This document shows, in pieces, positions 9,059-18,054 of a stretch of DNA of 64,000 bases. The stretch covers positions 4,898,001 to 4,962,000 of the forward strand of contig NZ_CP029343.1 in assembly GCF_003143515.1 (NCBI RefSeq). The letters are read 5' to 3'. How positions within the stretch are numbered: the stretch's first letter is position 1; each line of letters starts with the position of its first letter. A model generated the notes under the pieces. It ran no database searches, was not told the origin of the DNA, and saw only the letters and a program-made list of their open reading frames with translations. The position numbers were made by a program, and so were the translations under genes. The stretch is from Massilia oculi. GTDB taxonomy: Bacteria; Pseudomonadota; Gammaproteobacteria; Burkholderiales; Burkholderiaceae_D.

Positions 9059-9700
9059 ATGGGTGAGATGAACTCGGCGATCGGCGCCGGGGCCGCCTCG
9101 AACGAAGAGGTGCTGAGCCGAATCGGCCACATGACCCGCGCCCTGCATGAAAGCCTGCGCGGGCTCGGACTGGACAAGCTGATCGAGAAGGCGGCGAGCG
9201 ACATCCCCGATGCGCGCGACCGCCTGGACTACGTGGCGCGCCTGTCGGAACAGGCGGCCAAGAAGGTGCTGGACGCGACCGACACGGCCGGCCCGCTGCA
9301 GGACGCCATCGAGACCCGCGCGGCCGAGTTGTCGGGCGGCTGGCAGGCGCTGCTGGACAAGGGCGCCAGCGAGGCCGAATGGCGCGAGATGGCCCAGCGC
9401 ACGATCGCCAGCATGAACGAGTCGGCGTCCGGCGCGGTCGCCACGCGCGCCGAGCTGATGAACATCATGATGGCCCAGGACTTCCAGGACCTGACCGGCC
9501 AGGTGATCGGCCGCATCACCGGCATCGCGCAAAACCTCGAGAAGCAGCTGGTGCAGGTGCTGATCGATTTCGCGCCGAGCGAGATCAAGCGCGAGCTGGA
9601 CAACGGCCTGCTGAACGGTCCGCAGATCAAGCCGACCGGCACCGAAGTGGTGGCCAACCAGGGCCAGGTCGACGACCTGCTCGACAGCCTCGGGTTCTGA
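9059..9700 (+). CDS. cheZ: protein phosphatase CheZ
   Basis: CheZ dephosphorylates CheY-P. The 213-residue product is of family length and has MAQDFQDLTGQVIGRI with catalytic Asp144 and Gln148. The tail QVDDLLDSLGF is the classic CheY-binding helix. The ATG at 9059 is one base past the cheY stop; a second in-frame ATG lies at 9068. The cheY-cheZ pair matches the order in enteric bacteria. A second, shorter CheZ-like gene is at 2125. Confidence 0.96.
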   Translation: MGEMNSAIGAGAASNEEVLSRIGHMTRALHESLRGLGLDKLIEKAASDIPDARDRLDYVARLSEQAAKKVLDATDTAGPLQDAIETRAAELSGGWQALLDKGASEAEWREMAQRTIASMNESASGAVATRAELMNIMMAQDFQDLTGQVIGRITGIAQNLEKQLVQVLIDFAPSEIKRELDNGLLNGPQIKPTGTEVVANQGQVDDLLDSLGF

Positions 9701-9732
9701 TCCGGCGCCGCGCACCTACTTCCGGCGCCTAG

Positions 9733-10947
9733 ATGCATCGCACCAACTTCATCGTCCGCGAACCGCTGCTCGATCCCAAGCAGCGCGTTCTCGGCTACGA
9801 GCTGTCGTGGCAGCAACACGACGGACGCATTCCCACCGACCAGGACCTGGAAGGGCTGGTCGGCTTCGTCGCCCAGCACGTCAACCATGAAGACCATGGC
9901 TGGCTCTTGCGCGACAAGATCCTGTTCCTCGACGCGGTGCCGGCCATGCTGTCGACCGACGCGCTGCACGCGCTGCCGCCGGAACGCACCGTGCTCGCCT
10001 TCGACATCCGCCAGCTGGCCGACCTCGACGTGCGCTCGGCCGTGCAGGCCGTGCGCGCCGGCGGCGTCGGCGTGGCGATCCGCGGCTGCGACATTAACTT
10101 GCTGGGGCGCAACCTGTCGCCCTATGCCTCCTACCTCGAGGTGCGCTTCACCGGCGCCAACGTCGCCGACCAGGCGCGCAGCTATGCCGCCGCCAAGCAT
10201 TCGGCGCTGCGCATGGTGGGGCGTCCGGTGGGCACCTGGGCCGACTTCGACGCCTGCGCCGCGCTCGGGCTCGACGCCTTCGTCGGCAAGCTGCACCTGA
10301 CGCCGCGGCCGGGTAGTCCGGTCAAGGGCATGAACCCGACCCAGAGCGTGATCCTGCAGCTGATGCAGCTGGTGCAGAACAACGAGGACGTGCCCAAGCT
10401 CGAAAGCGTGCTGAAGCGCGACCCGGCCCTGACCTACAAGCTGCTGCGTTACATCAATACCGCCGGCTTCGGCGCCGGGCGCGAAGTGCAGTCGCTGCGC
10501 CAGGCGATTTCGCTGCTGGGCTATGCGCCGCTGTACCGCTGGCTGGTGCTGCTGCTGGCCACGGCCAGCGCGAGCGGCTATTCGCCGGTGCTGATGGAAA
10601 CCGCCGTGGTGCGCGGCCGCCTGGCCGAGCTGCTGGGGCAGACATACCTGGGCAAGGGCGAGGCCGAGAACCTCTTCGTGGCCGGCATGTTCTCGCTGCT
10701 CGACCGGCTGCTGGGACTGAGCATGCAGCAGGTGCTCGAGACCATCCAGTTGCCTGATCAGGTGGTGCAGGCGCTGACGCGGCGCGAAGGGCCGTACGGG
10801 CCTTACCTGGCGCTGGCCGAAGCCTGCGAGCTCAACTCGAACCTGGTGGCGTCGCTGGCCGATACGCTCGCGATCACGCCATCCGAAGTCAACCAGGCCC
10901 ACCTGTCGGCGCTGGCCTGGGCGCAAAGCGTGGCGGTCGACGCCTGA
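9733..10947 (+). CDS. HDOD domain protein with degenerate EAL-like N-terminus (YuxH type)
   Basis: The 404-residue product begins MHRTNFIVREPLLDPK and then LGYELSWQQ, where an active EAL phosphodiesterase would have an E-A-L/V-R-W motif, so the N-terminal half (about 1-190) is a catalytically dead EAL-like domain. An HDOD domain follows (about 200-390; QNNEDVPKLESVLKRDPAL, then a YINTAGF-type core). Such proteins act as signalling scaffolds and lack metal-binding HD residues. It follows cheZ after 32 bases and ends the chemotaxis cluster, so a role in motility control is plausible but unproven. The gap 10948-11152 holds no gene, only a small GGACC-TT-GGTCC palindrome at 11018-11029. Confidence 0.8.
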   Translation: MHRTNFIVREPLLDPKQRVLGYELSWQQHDGRIPTDQDLEGLVGFVAQHVNHEDHGWLLRDKILFLDAVPAMLSTDALHALPPERTVLAFDIRQLADLDVRSAVQAVRAGGVGVAIRGCDINLLGRNLSPYASYLEVRFTGANVADQARSYAAAKHSALRMVGRPVGTWADFDACAALGLDAFVGKLHLTPRPGSPVKGMNPTQSVILQLMQLVQNNEDVPKLESVLKRDPALTYKLLRYINTAGFGAGREVQSLRQAISLLGYAPLYRWLVLLLATASASGYSPVLMETAVVRGRLAELLGQTYLGKGEAENLFVAGMFSLLDRLLGLSMQQVLETIQLPDQVVQALTRREGPYGPYLALAEACELNSNLVASLADTLAITPSEVNQAHLSALAWAQSVAVDA

Positions 10948-11152
10948 GCTTTTCTCAATACGGCCCGGCTTGACGGCCGGCGCCTCCCCGCCATCGTCGT
11001 GACCCCATGCCAGGATTGGACCTTGGTCCCATTGCGCCTTGCCCCGATGGGCGGACAATGGACGCTATAGTGGATCATGTGGCGCGCTCATGGTATCCCG
11101 AACTCCCCCAGCGCCTCCCGAGCAAAGCTTTCCTCCTCTTTGAGGTTTTTTC

Positions 11153-12796
11153 ATGGACACGAAGCACCTTGCACGGAGCCATGAGGTCGGCACCAGGATC
11201 AGTCTCCTCCATCAAAAGCGCGTGAAGACCGCGCTGGCGCAGTTCAGCCAACGGGTCGGCGCGGGGGTGGGCGATGCAGTCGGCGCGGCAGTGGGCGACA
11301 AGGTCCCGGATGCCAAGGTTGACCCTGCGGGCTGGATGGCCGGGCTCAATCCCTGGTCGTACCAGCACTACGCGGTCGATGCCTTCCAGCGTTCGATCCT
11401 GTTCTGGGATACCTTGCGCCAGCGCGGCGACAACTTCATCGAGCGTGCAGCGATGGGATCGGCGCCGGTCCTGCATTTCGACTACGAAACCATCCTCGAC
11501 GGGCGTGGCTTCGCGCGGCCGGTGAACTATGCGCTGCTGCGGATCGTTCCCCCGGCCGGCGTCACGCTCGACCCCGCGAAGCGTCCCTATCTGATCATCG
11601 ATCCGCGCGCCGGCCATGGCCCCGGCATCGGCGGCTTAAAGGATGATTCCCAGGCGGGCGTGGCGATGCGCGCCGGCCATCCGGTGTACTTCGTCAGCTT
11701 CTTCCGCGACCCCGAACCCGGGCAGACGTTGCTGGACGTGTGCAGCGCCGAAGGGCAGTTCGTGAAACACGTGCGCGCGCTGCACCCGGCCAGCGAGAAA
11801 CCGGCCATCATCGGCAACTGCCAGGGCGGCTGGGCGGCGATGATGCTGGCCGCCTCCAGCCCCGACGATACCGGGCCGCTTCTCATCAACGGGGCGCCGA
11901 TGTCGTATGTGAGCGGGGCCTGGAACGAAGGCGAGGGCGACAATCCGATGCGCTATGCCGGCGGGATGCTCGGCGGCACCTGGCTGGCCTCGTTTCTGGC
12001 CGATCTCGGCAATGGCATCTTCGACGGCGCCCACCTGGTGCAGAACTTCGAGAACCTGAACCCGGCCAATTCGCTGTGGGACAAGTATTACAGGGTCCAC
12101 CAGCATGCCGACACCGAACCGGCGCGCTACCTGGATTTCGAGCGCTGGTGGGGCACGTATTATCTGTTGAACCGCGAAGAGATCGAGTTCATCACCCGCA
12201 ACCTGTTCGTCGGAAACAAGCTGTGGTCCGGCGACGTCAAGGACAATACCGGCCAGGCCTTCGACCTGCGCGCGATCGAGGTGCCGGTCATCCTGTTCGC
12301 GTCGATGGGCGACAACATCACGCCGCCCGAGCAGGCCTTCAACTGGGTGGCCGACATCTATGGCAGCACCGATGAAATCAAGGCGCGCGGCCAGGTGATC
12401 GTGGGCCTGCTGCACCCGGACGTCGGCCACCTCGGCATTTTCGTGTCCGGCAAGGTGGCGAAGAAGGAATATACGCAGCTGGTCTCGGTGCTGCGCGAGG
12501 TCGAGATCCTGCCGCCGGGCCTGTACGGCATGCAGATCACCGAGACCGGGGGCGGCAGCCCTGACGGCAAGTCGCGCTACGAGGTCATTTTCCACGAACG
12601 CCGGCTCGAGGACGTCGTCACCCAGCTCAACCGCTTCAACCGCGTCGACGAGCAGCCGTTCGAGGCGGTGGCGGCGCTGTCCGACTTCAACCAGCGTGGT
12701 TATGAATTGTTCGTGCAGCCGTTCGTGAAAGCCATGTCCAACGACCTGAGCGCGCGCCTGCTGCGCGTGTTCCATCCCCTGCGTGTCCAGAACTGA
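11153..12796 (+). CDS. DUF3141 family alpha/beta hydrolase, N-terminal two thirds (gene split by stop)
   Basis: The 547-residue product belongs to the DUF3141 family, related to PHA synthases/depolymerases. It has an alpha/beta-hydrolase core with a nucleophile-elbow-like IGNCQGGWAAM (about residues 220-230) and the earlier YLIIDPRAGHGPGIGG. The frame ends at TGA 12794-12796 after HPLRVQN, in the middle of a stretch that family members normally read through; the rest continues in the same frame at 12821-13528. So the gene is interrupted by a single nonsense codon. The ATG at 11153 follows a weak GAGG site. First gene of the pta-ackA-fabI-atpGC operon. The family's function is not established. 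Confidence 0.8.
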   Translation: MDTKHLARSHEVGTRISLLHQKRVKTALAQFSQRVGAGVGDAVGAAVGDKVPDAKVDPAGWMAGLNPWSYQHYAVDAFQRSILFWDTLRQRGDNFIERAAMGSAPVLHFDYETILDGRGFARPVNYALLRIVPPAGVTLDPAKRPYLIIDPRAGHGPGIGGLKDDSQAGVAMRAGHPVYFVSFFRDPEPGQTLLDVCSAEGQFVKHVRALHPASEKPAIIGNCQGGWAAMMLAASSPDDTGPLLINGAPMSYVSGAWNEGEGDNPMRYAGGMLGGTWLASFLADLGNGIFDGAHLVQNFENLNPANSLWDKYYRVHQHADTEPARYLDFERWWGTYYLLNREEIEFITRNLFVGNKLWSGDVKDNTGQAFDLRAIEVPVILFASMGDNITPPEQAFNWVADIYGSTDEIKARGQVIVGLLHPDVGHLGIFVSGKVAKKEYTQLVSVLREVEILPPGLYGMQITETGGGSPDGKSRYEVIFHERRLEDVVTQLNRFNRVDEQPFEAVAALSDFNQRGYELFVQPFVKAMSNDLSARLLRVFHPLRVQN

Positions 12797-12820
12797 GCGC
12801 TGTCGAGCCGCAATCCCTGG

Positions 12821-13528
12821 ATGGCGTGGCTCGAACCGGCGGCGCGCGCGGTCAGGGAGCAACGCCAGCCGCTGGGGGAGGGCGACCCGTGGCGGCGCCT
12901 GGAAAACGAAGGCGCGGGGCTGGTCAGCGCGTGGCTGGACCTGTACCGGGGGCTGCGCGACGCCCATACCGAAGCGTGCTTCTTCAGCATCTACGCGAAT
13001 ATGTATCTGCTCTACCTGGCCGACCGCAAGCCGGCGCAGCCGGTGCAGGAGAGCCAGGATCCGCGCGCCTTGCCCTTCGTCCGGGAAGCGCTGGACTCGA
13101 TCGCCGAGGGCGGCTATGCGGAGGCCTTCGCCCGCCTGGCCAGCCTGCGCGACCAACAGGGCGAGGCGCTGCCGCTGTCACGCCTGGTCAAGCGCAAGGA
13201 GCTGGCGAAGGCCTACGCCCACTACTTGCCGGACGTGCCGCTCGACCAGTGGCGCCGCTTGCGCGGCGAGCAGGACATCATCGTCCGCTACGAGCCCGAG
13301 AAGGCGATCGCCACCCTGCCGACGCTGCTGCGCGACCGCGGCGACCGCGAGCGGCTGTTGAGCCTGGTCGATGAGCTGATGGCGGACGAGCGGGTGCAGG
13401 CGATGCCGCCGACGAGCAACCAGCTTGCCATGGTGGAGCGGCTGCATGTGCTGCTTGGCGGCGAACCGGGCCAGCGGCCCGCCTACCCGCCAGTCCCCGA
13501 TCCGCCGGCCTCCACGCGCTTCCATTGA
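12821..13528 (+). CDS. DUF3141 family protein, C-terminal third (continuation after in-frame TGA)
   Basis: This open frame is in the same phase as the gene ending at 12796, and the eight codons between them (12797-12820) are open. NPWMAWLEPAARAVRE is the expected continuation of a DUF3141 protein, followed by the helical C-terminal domain with LDLYRGLRDAHTEACFF. Together the two parts would make about 791 codons, near the family's usual length. As a separate gene it has an ATG at 12821 but no clear ribosome site. It ends 11 bases before pta. It is best read as the 3' part of one broken or recoded gene. Confidence 0.7.
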   Translation: MAWLEPAARAVREQRQPLGEGDPWRRLENEGAGLVSAWLDLYRGLRDAHTEACFFSIYANMYLLYLADRKPAQPVQESQDPRALPFVREALDSIAEGGYAEAFARLASLRDQQGEALPLSRLVKRKELAKAYAHYLPDVPLDQWRRLRGEQDIIVRYEPEKAIATLPTLLRDRGDRERLLSLVDELMADERVQAMPPTSNQLAMVERLHVLLGGEPGQRPAYPPVPDPPASTRFH

Positions 13529-13539
13529 AAGGACCCGGC

Positions 13540-14478
13540 ATGGAACCGAAGCACGAAAAGTACCGGCGGCTGATCGACTATTGCCGGGACCTGCCGCTGC
13601 TGCCGACCGCCGTCGCCCACCCCTGCGACGCCAGTTCGCTGGCCGGTGCGCTGGAAGCGGCGCGGATCGGCCTGATCGCGCCGATCCTGGTCGGGCCGCG
13701 CGCACGGATCGAGGCGGTGGCGCAAGAGAATGGCCTGCGCATCGGCGACGTGGCGATCGTCGAGGCGGCCCACAGCCATGCCGCGGCGGCGGCCGCCGTC
13801 GGGCTGGTCCGCGAGGGCAAGGCGGAAGCCCTGATGAAGGGCAGCCTGCATACCGACGAGTTGATGGGGGCGGTGGTCAAGCGCGAGACCGGCCTGCGCA
13901 CCGCGCGCCGGCTCAGCCACTGTTTCGTCATGGACGTGCCCGGGTATCCCGACGCCCTGATCATCAGCGACGCCGCCGTGAACATCGCGCCGACGCTGGA
14001 AGAAAAGATGGACATCCTGCAGAACGCGATCGACCTCGCGCACGCCCTGCAGTTCGGGGAAGTGCGGGTGGCAGTGCTGTCGGCGATGGAAACGGTCAAC
14101 CCGAAAGTGCCGTCCACGGTCGAAGCCGCCGCACTGTGCAAGATGGTCGACCGCCACCAGATCACCGGCGCCCTGGTCGACGGCCCGCTGGCGCTGGACA
14201 ATGCGATCGACCCGGACGCGGCCAGGATCAAGCAGATCGATTCGCCCGTCGCCGGGCGCGCCAACGTCCTGCTGGTGCCCGATCTCGAGGCCGGCAATAT
14301 GCTGGCCAAGAGCCTGTCCTTCCTGGCCGGCGCCGATGCGGCCGGCATCGTCCTCGGGGCGCGGGTGCCGATCATCCTGACCAGCCGCGCCGATTCGATG
14401 ATCACCCGGCTGGCCTCGTGCGCGGTGGCGACGCTGGTGGCGAAGGCGCGCCGCGAGAGCGGCCAGCCGGTGAGGTGA
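13540..14478 (+). CDS. pta: phosphate acetyl/butyryltransferase family enzyme (Pta type)
   Basis: Transfers an acyl group between CoA and phosphate to make acyl phosphate for acetate kinase. The 312-residue product is a short, single-domain PTA_PTB family enzyme, with ALMKGSLHTDELMGAV, SHCFVMDVPGYPDALIISDAAVNIAP and a C-terminal LVPDLEAGNMLAKSL region. Start chosen at ATG 13540, with GAAAGGA just upstream, over an in-frame TTG at 13525. ackA follows after 4 bases, so the two make acetyl (or butyryl) phosphate and then ATP. Exact chain length cannot be told from sequence. Confidence 0.9.
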   Translation: MEPKHEKYRRLIDYCRDLPLLPTAVAHPCDASSLAGALEAARIGLIAPILVGPRARIEAVAQENGLRIGDVAIVEAAHSHAAAAAAVGLVREGKAEALMKGSLHTDELMGAVVKRETGLRTARRLSHCFVMDVPGYPDALIISDAAVNIAPTLEEKMDILQNAIDLAHALQFGEVRVAVLSAMETVNPKVPSTVEAAALCKMVDRHQITGALVDGPLALDNAIDPDAARIKQIDSPVAGRANVLLVPDLEAGNMLAKSLSFLAGADAAGIVLGARVPIILTSRADSMITRLASCAVATLVAKARRESGQPVR

Positions 14479-14482
14479 CGCC

Positions 14483-15670
14483 ATGGCCGACCTCATTCTC
14501 GTGCTCAATGCCGGCTCGTCGAGCATCAAGTTCCGCGCCTTCGACGCCGGCCCGGCCGAACCCGAGCTGGTCCTCGACGGTCAAGTGGCGGGTTTGTATA
14601 ACGCGGCGACATTCAGCGCGAAGAATGCCGACGGCGCGCTGATCGGTGAGCGGCGCTGGGAGCCCGACGCCGCGCTCGGCCACCTGGAGGCGACCGACTA
14701 CATCGGCGACTTCCTGCGCAGCCACGGCGCCGACCACCGGCTGGTGGCGGTCGGCCACCGCGTCGTGCACGGCGGCGTGCAGTTCAGCGAAGCGGCGCTC
14801 GTCACCCCGGCCGTGATCGAGGCGCTCGACCGCTTGACGCCGCTCGCGCCCCTGCACCAGCCGCACAACCTGGCGCCGATCCGCACCCTGCTCGATGCGC
14901 GGCCGGACTTGCCGCAAGTAGCCTGTTTCGATACCGCCTTCCACCGGACGCAAGCCGAGGTGGCGCAGGCCTACGCGCTGCCGGACAGCATCACCAGGCT
15001 GGGGGTGCGGCGCTACGGCTTCCATGGCCTTTCCTACGAATACATCGCTTCGGCGATGCCGGCCTATCCGGAGCTGGGCGCCGCCCGCGCCACCCTGGTG
15101 GCGCACCTGGGCAATGGCGCGAGCGTGTGCGCGCTGGCGGGCGGCAAGAGCGTGGCCAGCTCCATGGGATTCACCGCCGTCGACGGCCTGCCGATGGGCA
15201 CCCGTTGCGGCAACCTGGACCCGGGCGTGGTGCTGTTCCTGATGGACCACCTCCAGATGGACGCGCGCGCCATCGAACGGCTGATCTACAAGGAGTCGGG
15301 CCTGCTCGGCGTATCGGGCATCTCGAGCGATATGCGGACCCTGCTGGAAAGCGACGATGCGCGGGCGCGCTTCGCGGTCGACCTGTTCGTCTACCGCATC
15401 GGCCGCGAACTCGGCTCGCTGGCGGCCGCCACCGAGGGCGCCGACGCCCTGGTGTTCACCGCCGGCATCGGCGAGCATGCGGCGCTGATCCGCGAGCGGG
15501 TCTGCCGCGCGGCGCGCTGGCTCGGCGTCGAATTGGAGCCGGCCGCCAATGCGGCCGGTGGGCCGCGCATCAGCACGGCGGGCAGCAAGGTCTCGGCATG
15601 GGTGATTCCGACAAATGAAGAACTGATGATCGCCCGCCATACGAGAGCGGTCGTGAGGACGGCCGCATGA
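14483..15670 (+). CDS. ackA: acetate kinase
   Basis: Converts acetyl phosphate and ADP to acetate and ATP, in the cytosol. The 395-residue product has all family landmarks: NAGSSSIKF at residues 9-17, the HRVVHGG motif, FDTAFHR, RRYGFHGLSYEYI, the phosphate-binding HLGNGASV, GLPMGTRCGNLDPG and a late GIGEHA. The stop TGA overlaps the ATG of the CoA-transferase remnant at 15667. Located in the DUF3141-pta-ackA-fabI-atpGC operon, a setting that suggests substrate-level ATP formation when oxygen is low; that part is inference. Confidence 0.95.
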   Translation: MADLILVLNAGSSSIKFRAFDAGPAEPELVLDGQVAGLYNAATFSAKNADGALIGERRWEPDAALGHLEATDYIGDFLRSHGADHRLVAVGHRVVHGGVQFSEAALVTPAVIEALDRLTPLAPLHQPHNLAPIRTLLDARPDLPQVACFDTAFHRTQAEVAQAYALPDSITRLGVRRYGFHGLSYEYIASAMPAYPELGAARATLVAHLGNGASVCALAGGKSVASSMGFTAVDGLPMGTRCGNLDPGVVLFLMDHLQMDARAIERLIYKESGLLGVSGISSDMRTLLESDDARARFAVDLFVYRIGRELGSLAAATEGADALVFTAGIGEHAALIRERVCRAARWLGVELEPAANAAGGPRISTAGSKVSAWVIPTNEELMIARHTRAVVRTAA

Positions 15671-15931
15671 AGACGGTCAGCCTGGAGGACTCGGTCGCCA
15701 TGATCCCGGACGGGGCCAGCCTCATGATCGCCGGCGACATCGAGGTCGAACTGGCGCCGCAGGGCGCCCTGATCGAGCGGCTGCGCGCCCTGCCTGCTGG
15801 AGACGGCGCCTGGCATCGGGGTGGAAGCGGTGCGCGCGGCGACCGGCGCCGAGCTGCGCGTGCCGGACCAGCTTACGCAGATGCGGATCGAGGGAACGAT
15901 TGAAACGAAGGAGTGTCTTCATGACGAATGA
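15667..15931 (+). pseudogene. collapsed remnant of a 3-oxoacid CoA-transferase subunit A/B gene pair
   Basis: The open frame 15667-15903 starts MKTVSLEDSVAMIPDGASLM, the standard N-terminus of CoA-transferase subunit A. After MIAG it jumps to DIEVELAPQGALIERLRA, a stretch from the middle of subunit A. From about 15794 the plus-one frame reads LLETAPGIGVEAVRAATGAE followed by LRVPDQLTQMRIEG, which is the C-terminus of subunit B, and stays open to 15931. So three islands of an A-B pair survive, joined by two large deletions and a frame change. It cannot make an enzyme. Its ATG overlaps the ackA stop, which shows the operon once had a CoA-transferase between ackA and fabI. Confidence 0.8.
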
Positions 15932-16703
15932 ACGCCACCGCCCGATCTTGACCGGCAAGAAGGCCCTGGTCTCCGGGATCGCCAACGAGCATTCCATCGC
16001 GTACGGATGCGCGAAAGCGTTCCGCGAGCTTGGCGCCGAACTCGCCATCACCTATGCCGGCGAGAAGACCAGGGCCTATGTCGAACCGCTCGCGCGCGAG
16101 CTGGGCGCGCCGATCTTCATGCCGCTCGACGTCACCAGGCCGGACGACATCCAGGCCGTGTTCGGCGAGATCGAGCGGCAGTGGGGGCGGCTCGACCTGT
16201 TCGTGCACTCGATCGCCTGGGCGCCGAAGGAAGACCTGCAGGGCGGGCTGCTCGACAGCAGCGCCGAGGGCTTCGGCCAGGCGATGGACATTTCCTGTCA
16301 CTCCTTCGTGCGCATGGCGCGCCAGGCGGCCAGCCTGATGAAGGACGGCGGCACCATGTTCACGATGAGCTACTACGGCGCCAACAAGGTGGTGCCCAAT
16401 TACAACCTGATGGGGCCGGTCAAGGCGGCGCTGGAAGCGTGCGCGCGCTATCTCGCCTACGAACTCGGACCCAGGCATATCCGGGTGCACGCCATGTCGC
16501 CGGGGCCGCTCAAGACGCGCGCCGGCTCGGGACTGAAGGACTTCGACCTGCTGCTCGCGCAGGCGGCCGAGCGCGCGCCGCTCGGGGAGCTGGTCGACAT
16601 CATGGACGTCGGTTTCGCCTGCGCCTTCCTGGCCACGCCGTACGCCAGGCGGCTTTCCGGCGAAACCATGTATGTCGATGGCGGCGTGCACATCATGGCC
16701 TGA
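15921..16703 (+). CDS. fabI: enoyl-[acyl-carrier-protein] reductase FabI
   Basis: Last reduction step of the fatty acid elongation cycle, using NADH. The 260-residue SDR protein has the FabI nucleotide-binding variant GIANEHSIAYG (19-29) and the catalytic Tyr161-x6-Lys168 in PNYNLMGPVKAALE. The ATG at 15921 has a GAAGGAG site; it lies inside the tail of the CoA-transferase remnant. A FabMG-type enoyl reductase is also encoded at 22467, so this operon copy may be a specialised second enzyme. Similar operons place fabI with pta and ackA. Confidence 0.93.
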   Translation: MTNERHRPILTGKKALVSGIANEHSIAYGCAKAFRELGAELAITYAGEKTRAYVEPLARELGAPIFMPLDVTRPDDIQAVFGEIERQWGRLDLFVHSIAWAPKEDLQGGLLDSSAEGFGQAMDISCHSFVRMARQAASLMKDGGTMFTMSYYGANKVVPNYNLMGPVKAALEACARYLAYELGPRHIRVHAMSPGPLKTRAGSGLKDFDLLLAQAAERAPLGELVDIMDVGFACAFLATPYARRLSGETMYVDGGVHIMA

Positions 16704-16715
16704 AGGAGGTCTGCC

Positions 16716-16970
16716 ATGGCTGATGTAGTGATGGGAAACGTGGAAGCGGGGACCAGTGACGAGGACATCAAGGCCTTCCTGGTCAAGTATGGGTTTCCGC
16801 CATTCGACGAGATCGAACACCTGCCCGGCAACGGTTCGCGGCCGGCGGTGCTGCTGACGTGCAGGGATGCGCCGCCGGAAGCGCTGCGCACGCTGCTGCC
16901 GCGTGTCCAAGACATGTTCTGGAAGAACCGGAAGATTCATGTGCATATCGTCAATGAGCGCTATGGCTAG
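16716..16970 (+). CDS. small RRM-like protein of unknown role
   Basis: An 84-residue protein with an apparent beta-alpha-beta-beta-alpha-beta order: VVMGNVEAGTS, DEDIKAFLVKYG, EIEHLPGNG, AVLLTC, ALRTLLPRVQDMFW and KIHVHIV. This suits a small RNA-recognition-motif or ferredoxin-like fold, but the aromatic RNP residues that bind RNA are missing. It lies 12 bases after fabI with an AAGGAGG site, within the operon. I cannot assign a function. Confidence 0.65.
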   Translation: MADVVMGNVEAGTSDEDIKAFLVKYGFPPFDEIEHLPGNGSRPAVLLTCRDAPPEALRTLLPRVQDMFWKNRKIHVHIVNERYG

Positions 16971-16988
16971 CGTAGCAAAGGTCTGGCG

Positions 16989-18026
16989 ATGGGCTTGCTC
17001 GGCAGGATAAGGAACAGGGACAAGCAGGCCGCGGCGCAGGACGGCGTCGACGCGGCGATCGAGCGCCTGCTGGCGCTGCACCCGCAGCTGCGCCTGGTGC
17101 GCCATGGCCGCAAGCGCCTCGTGCCCGCGGTGGCGACCTCGTTCACCCATGTCCGCGCGCTGGTCGACGCCGTGCCGGCGGCGCGCGAGGCCAGCGCCGC
17201 CGCCTGGGATGGCGACCCGTACATCCACGCCTGGTTCGCCGGGCCCGATGACGTCGCGTTGCGAATCAGCCGCTCGGCCGACCTGCGTGCCTTTTTTGCC
17301 GCCAACGGCGACGCGCCGGAAGCGTATGCGGTGCTGGGGATGGCATTGACCGAACGCCACGTCCTGGGCGCCAGGATGGAAGGTGAAACGATGCGCCGCG
17401 ACGTGCCGCAGACGACGCTGAGTTTCAGCGACCACCAGGTCAGGATCTGCGGGCGCAGCGATGCCGAACTCAGGGAGAAGATCGTGCGGCGCCTGCTGGA
17501 CGAGCTCGCGCTGGCGGGACTGGCGCGCGGCGCCGTCGACAAGTCGCGGCGCGCGGTACTCGAACGCGAGCGTGCGCTGCTCAAGACACGGCTGCAATTG
17601 CTCGAACGCCAGGGCCAGGGCATCGGCTCGGTGATCGGCGGCGATGTCGCGAGCGAGCCTGGCGAGCTGGCGCGGCTGCACGCGCAGGTCGAGGAAAACG
17701 CGCGCGACCTGGCCGGCATCGGGCTGCGCGAAGACGCGCTGGAGCGCGAACTCGAGCATGTGCGCGCGGTGTTCGCCCAGCCCGGCCGGCATCTGTCGGT
17801 GTCGACCAGGCGCGTGATCCTGGACCGGATGAACGTCGTGATCGAGGCGGGCACGCCGGCGGATACGTCGATGAGCGAGCTCGAGTTGCGGATCGCCCGG
17901 TTGCCGACCCTGCCGCCGCGGATGCGCGCATTCTCGCTGGTGCGCTTCGCGCGGGCCAGCCTGCTGCCGGAAAAAAGCGTGTTCGAGGATGCCGAGCAGT
18001 TGCTGTCTTCGGGACTCTGGTCCTGA
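16989..18026 (+). CDS. uncharacterised coiled-coil protein
   Basis: A 345-residue protein I do not recognise. The N-terminal half (1-165) is mixed and has no signal peptide or membrane segment. Residues about 190-270 are heptad-rich ([20 protein letters not shown] and [18 protein letters not shown]), so a coiled coil is likely. The C-terminus is helical. It lies 18 bases after the RRM-like gene and 28 bases before atpG, in the same operon. The coiled coil and the atpG/atpC neighbours invite the idea of a peripheral partner of F1, but nothing in the sequence proves it. Confidence 0.6.
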   Translation: MGLLGRIRNRDKQAAAQDGVDAAIERLLALHPQLRLVRHGRKRLVPAVATSFTHVRALVDAVPAAREASAAAWDGDPYIHAWFAGPDDVALRISRSADLRAFFAANGDAPEAYAVLGMALTERHVLGARMEGETMRRDVPQTTLSFSDHQVRICGRSDAELREKIVRRLLDELALAGLARGAVDKSRRAVLERERALLKTRLQLLERQGQGIGSVIGGDVASEPGELARLHAQVEENARDLAGIGLREDALERELEHVRAVFAQPGRHLSVSTRRVILDRMNVVIEAGTPADTSMSELELRIARLPTLPPRMRAFSLVRFARASLLPEKSVFEDAEQLLSSGLWS

Positions 18027-18054
18027 TGCTGGGTCAATTTATAAGGAGCACGTC

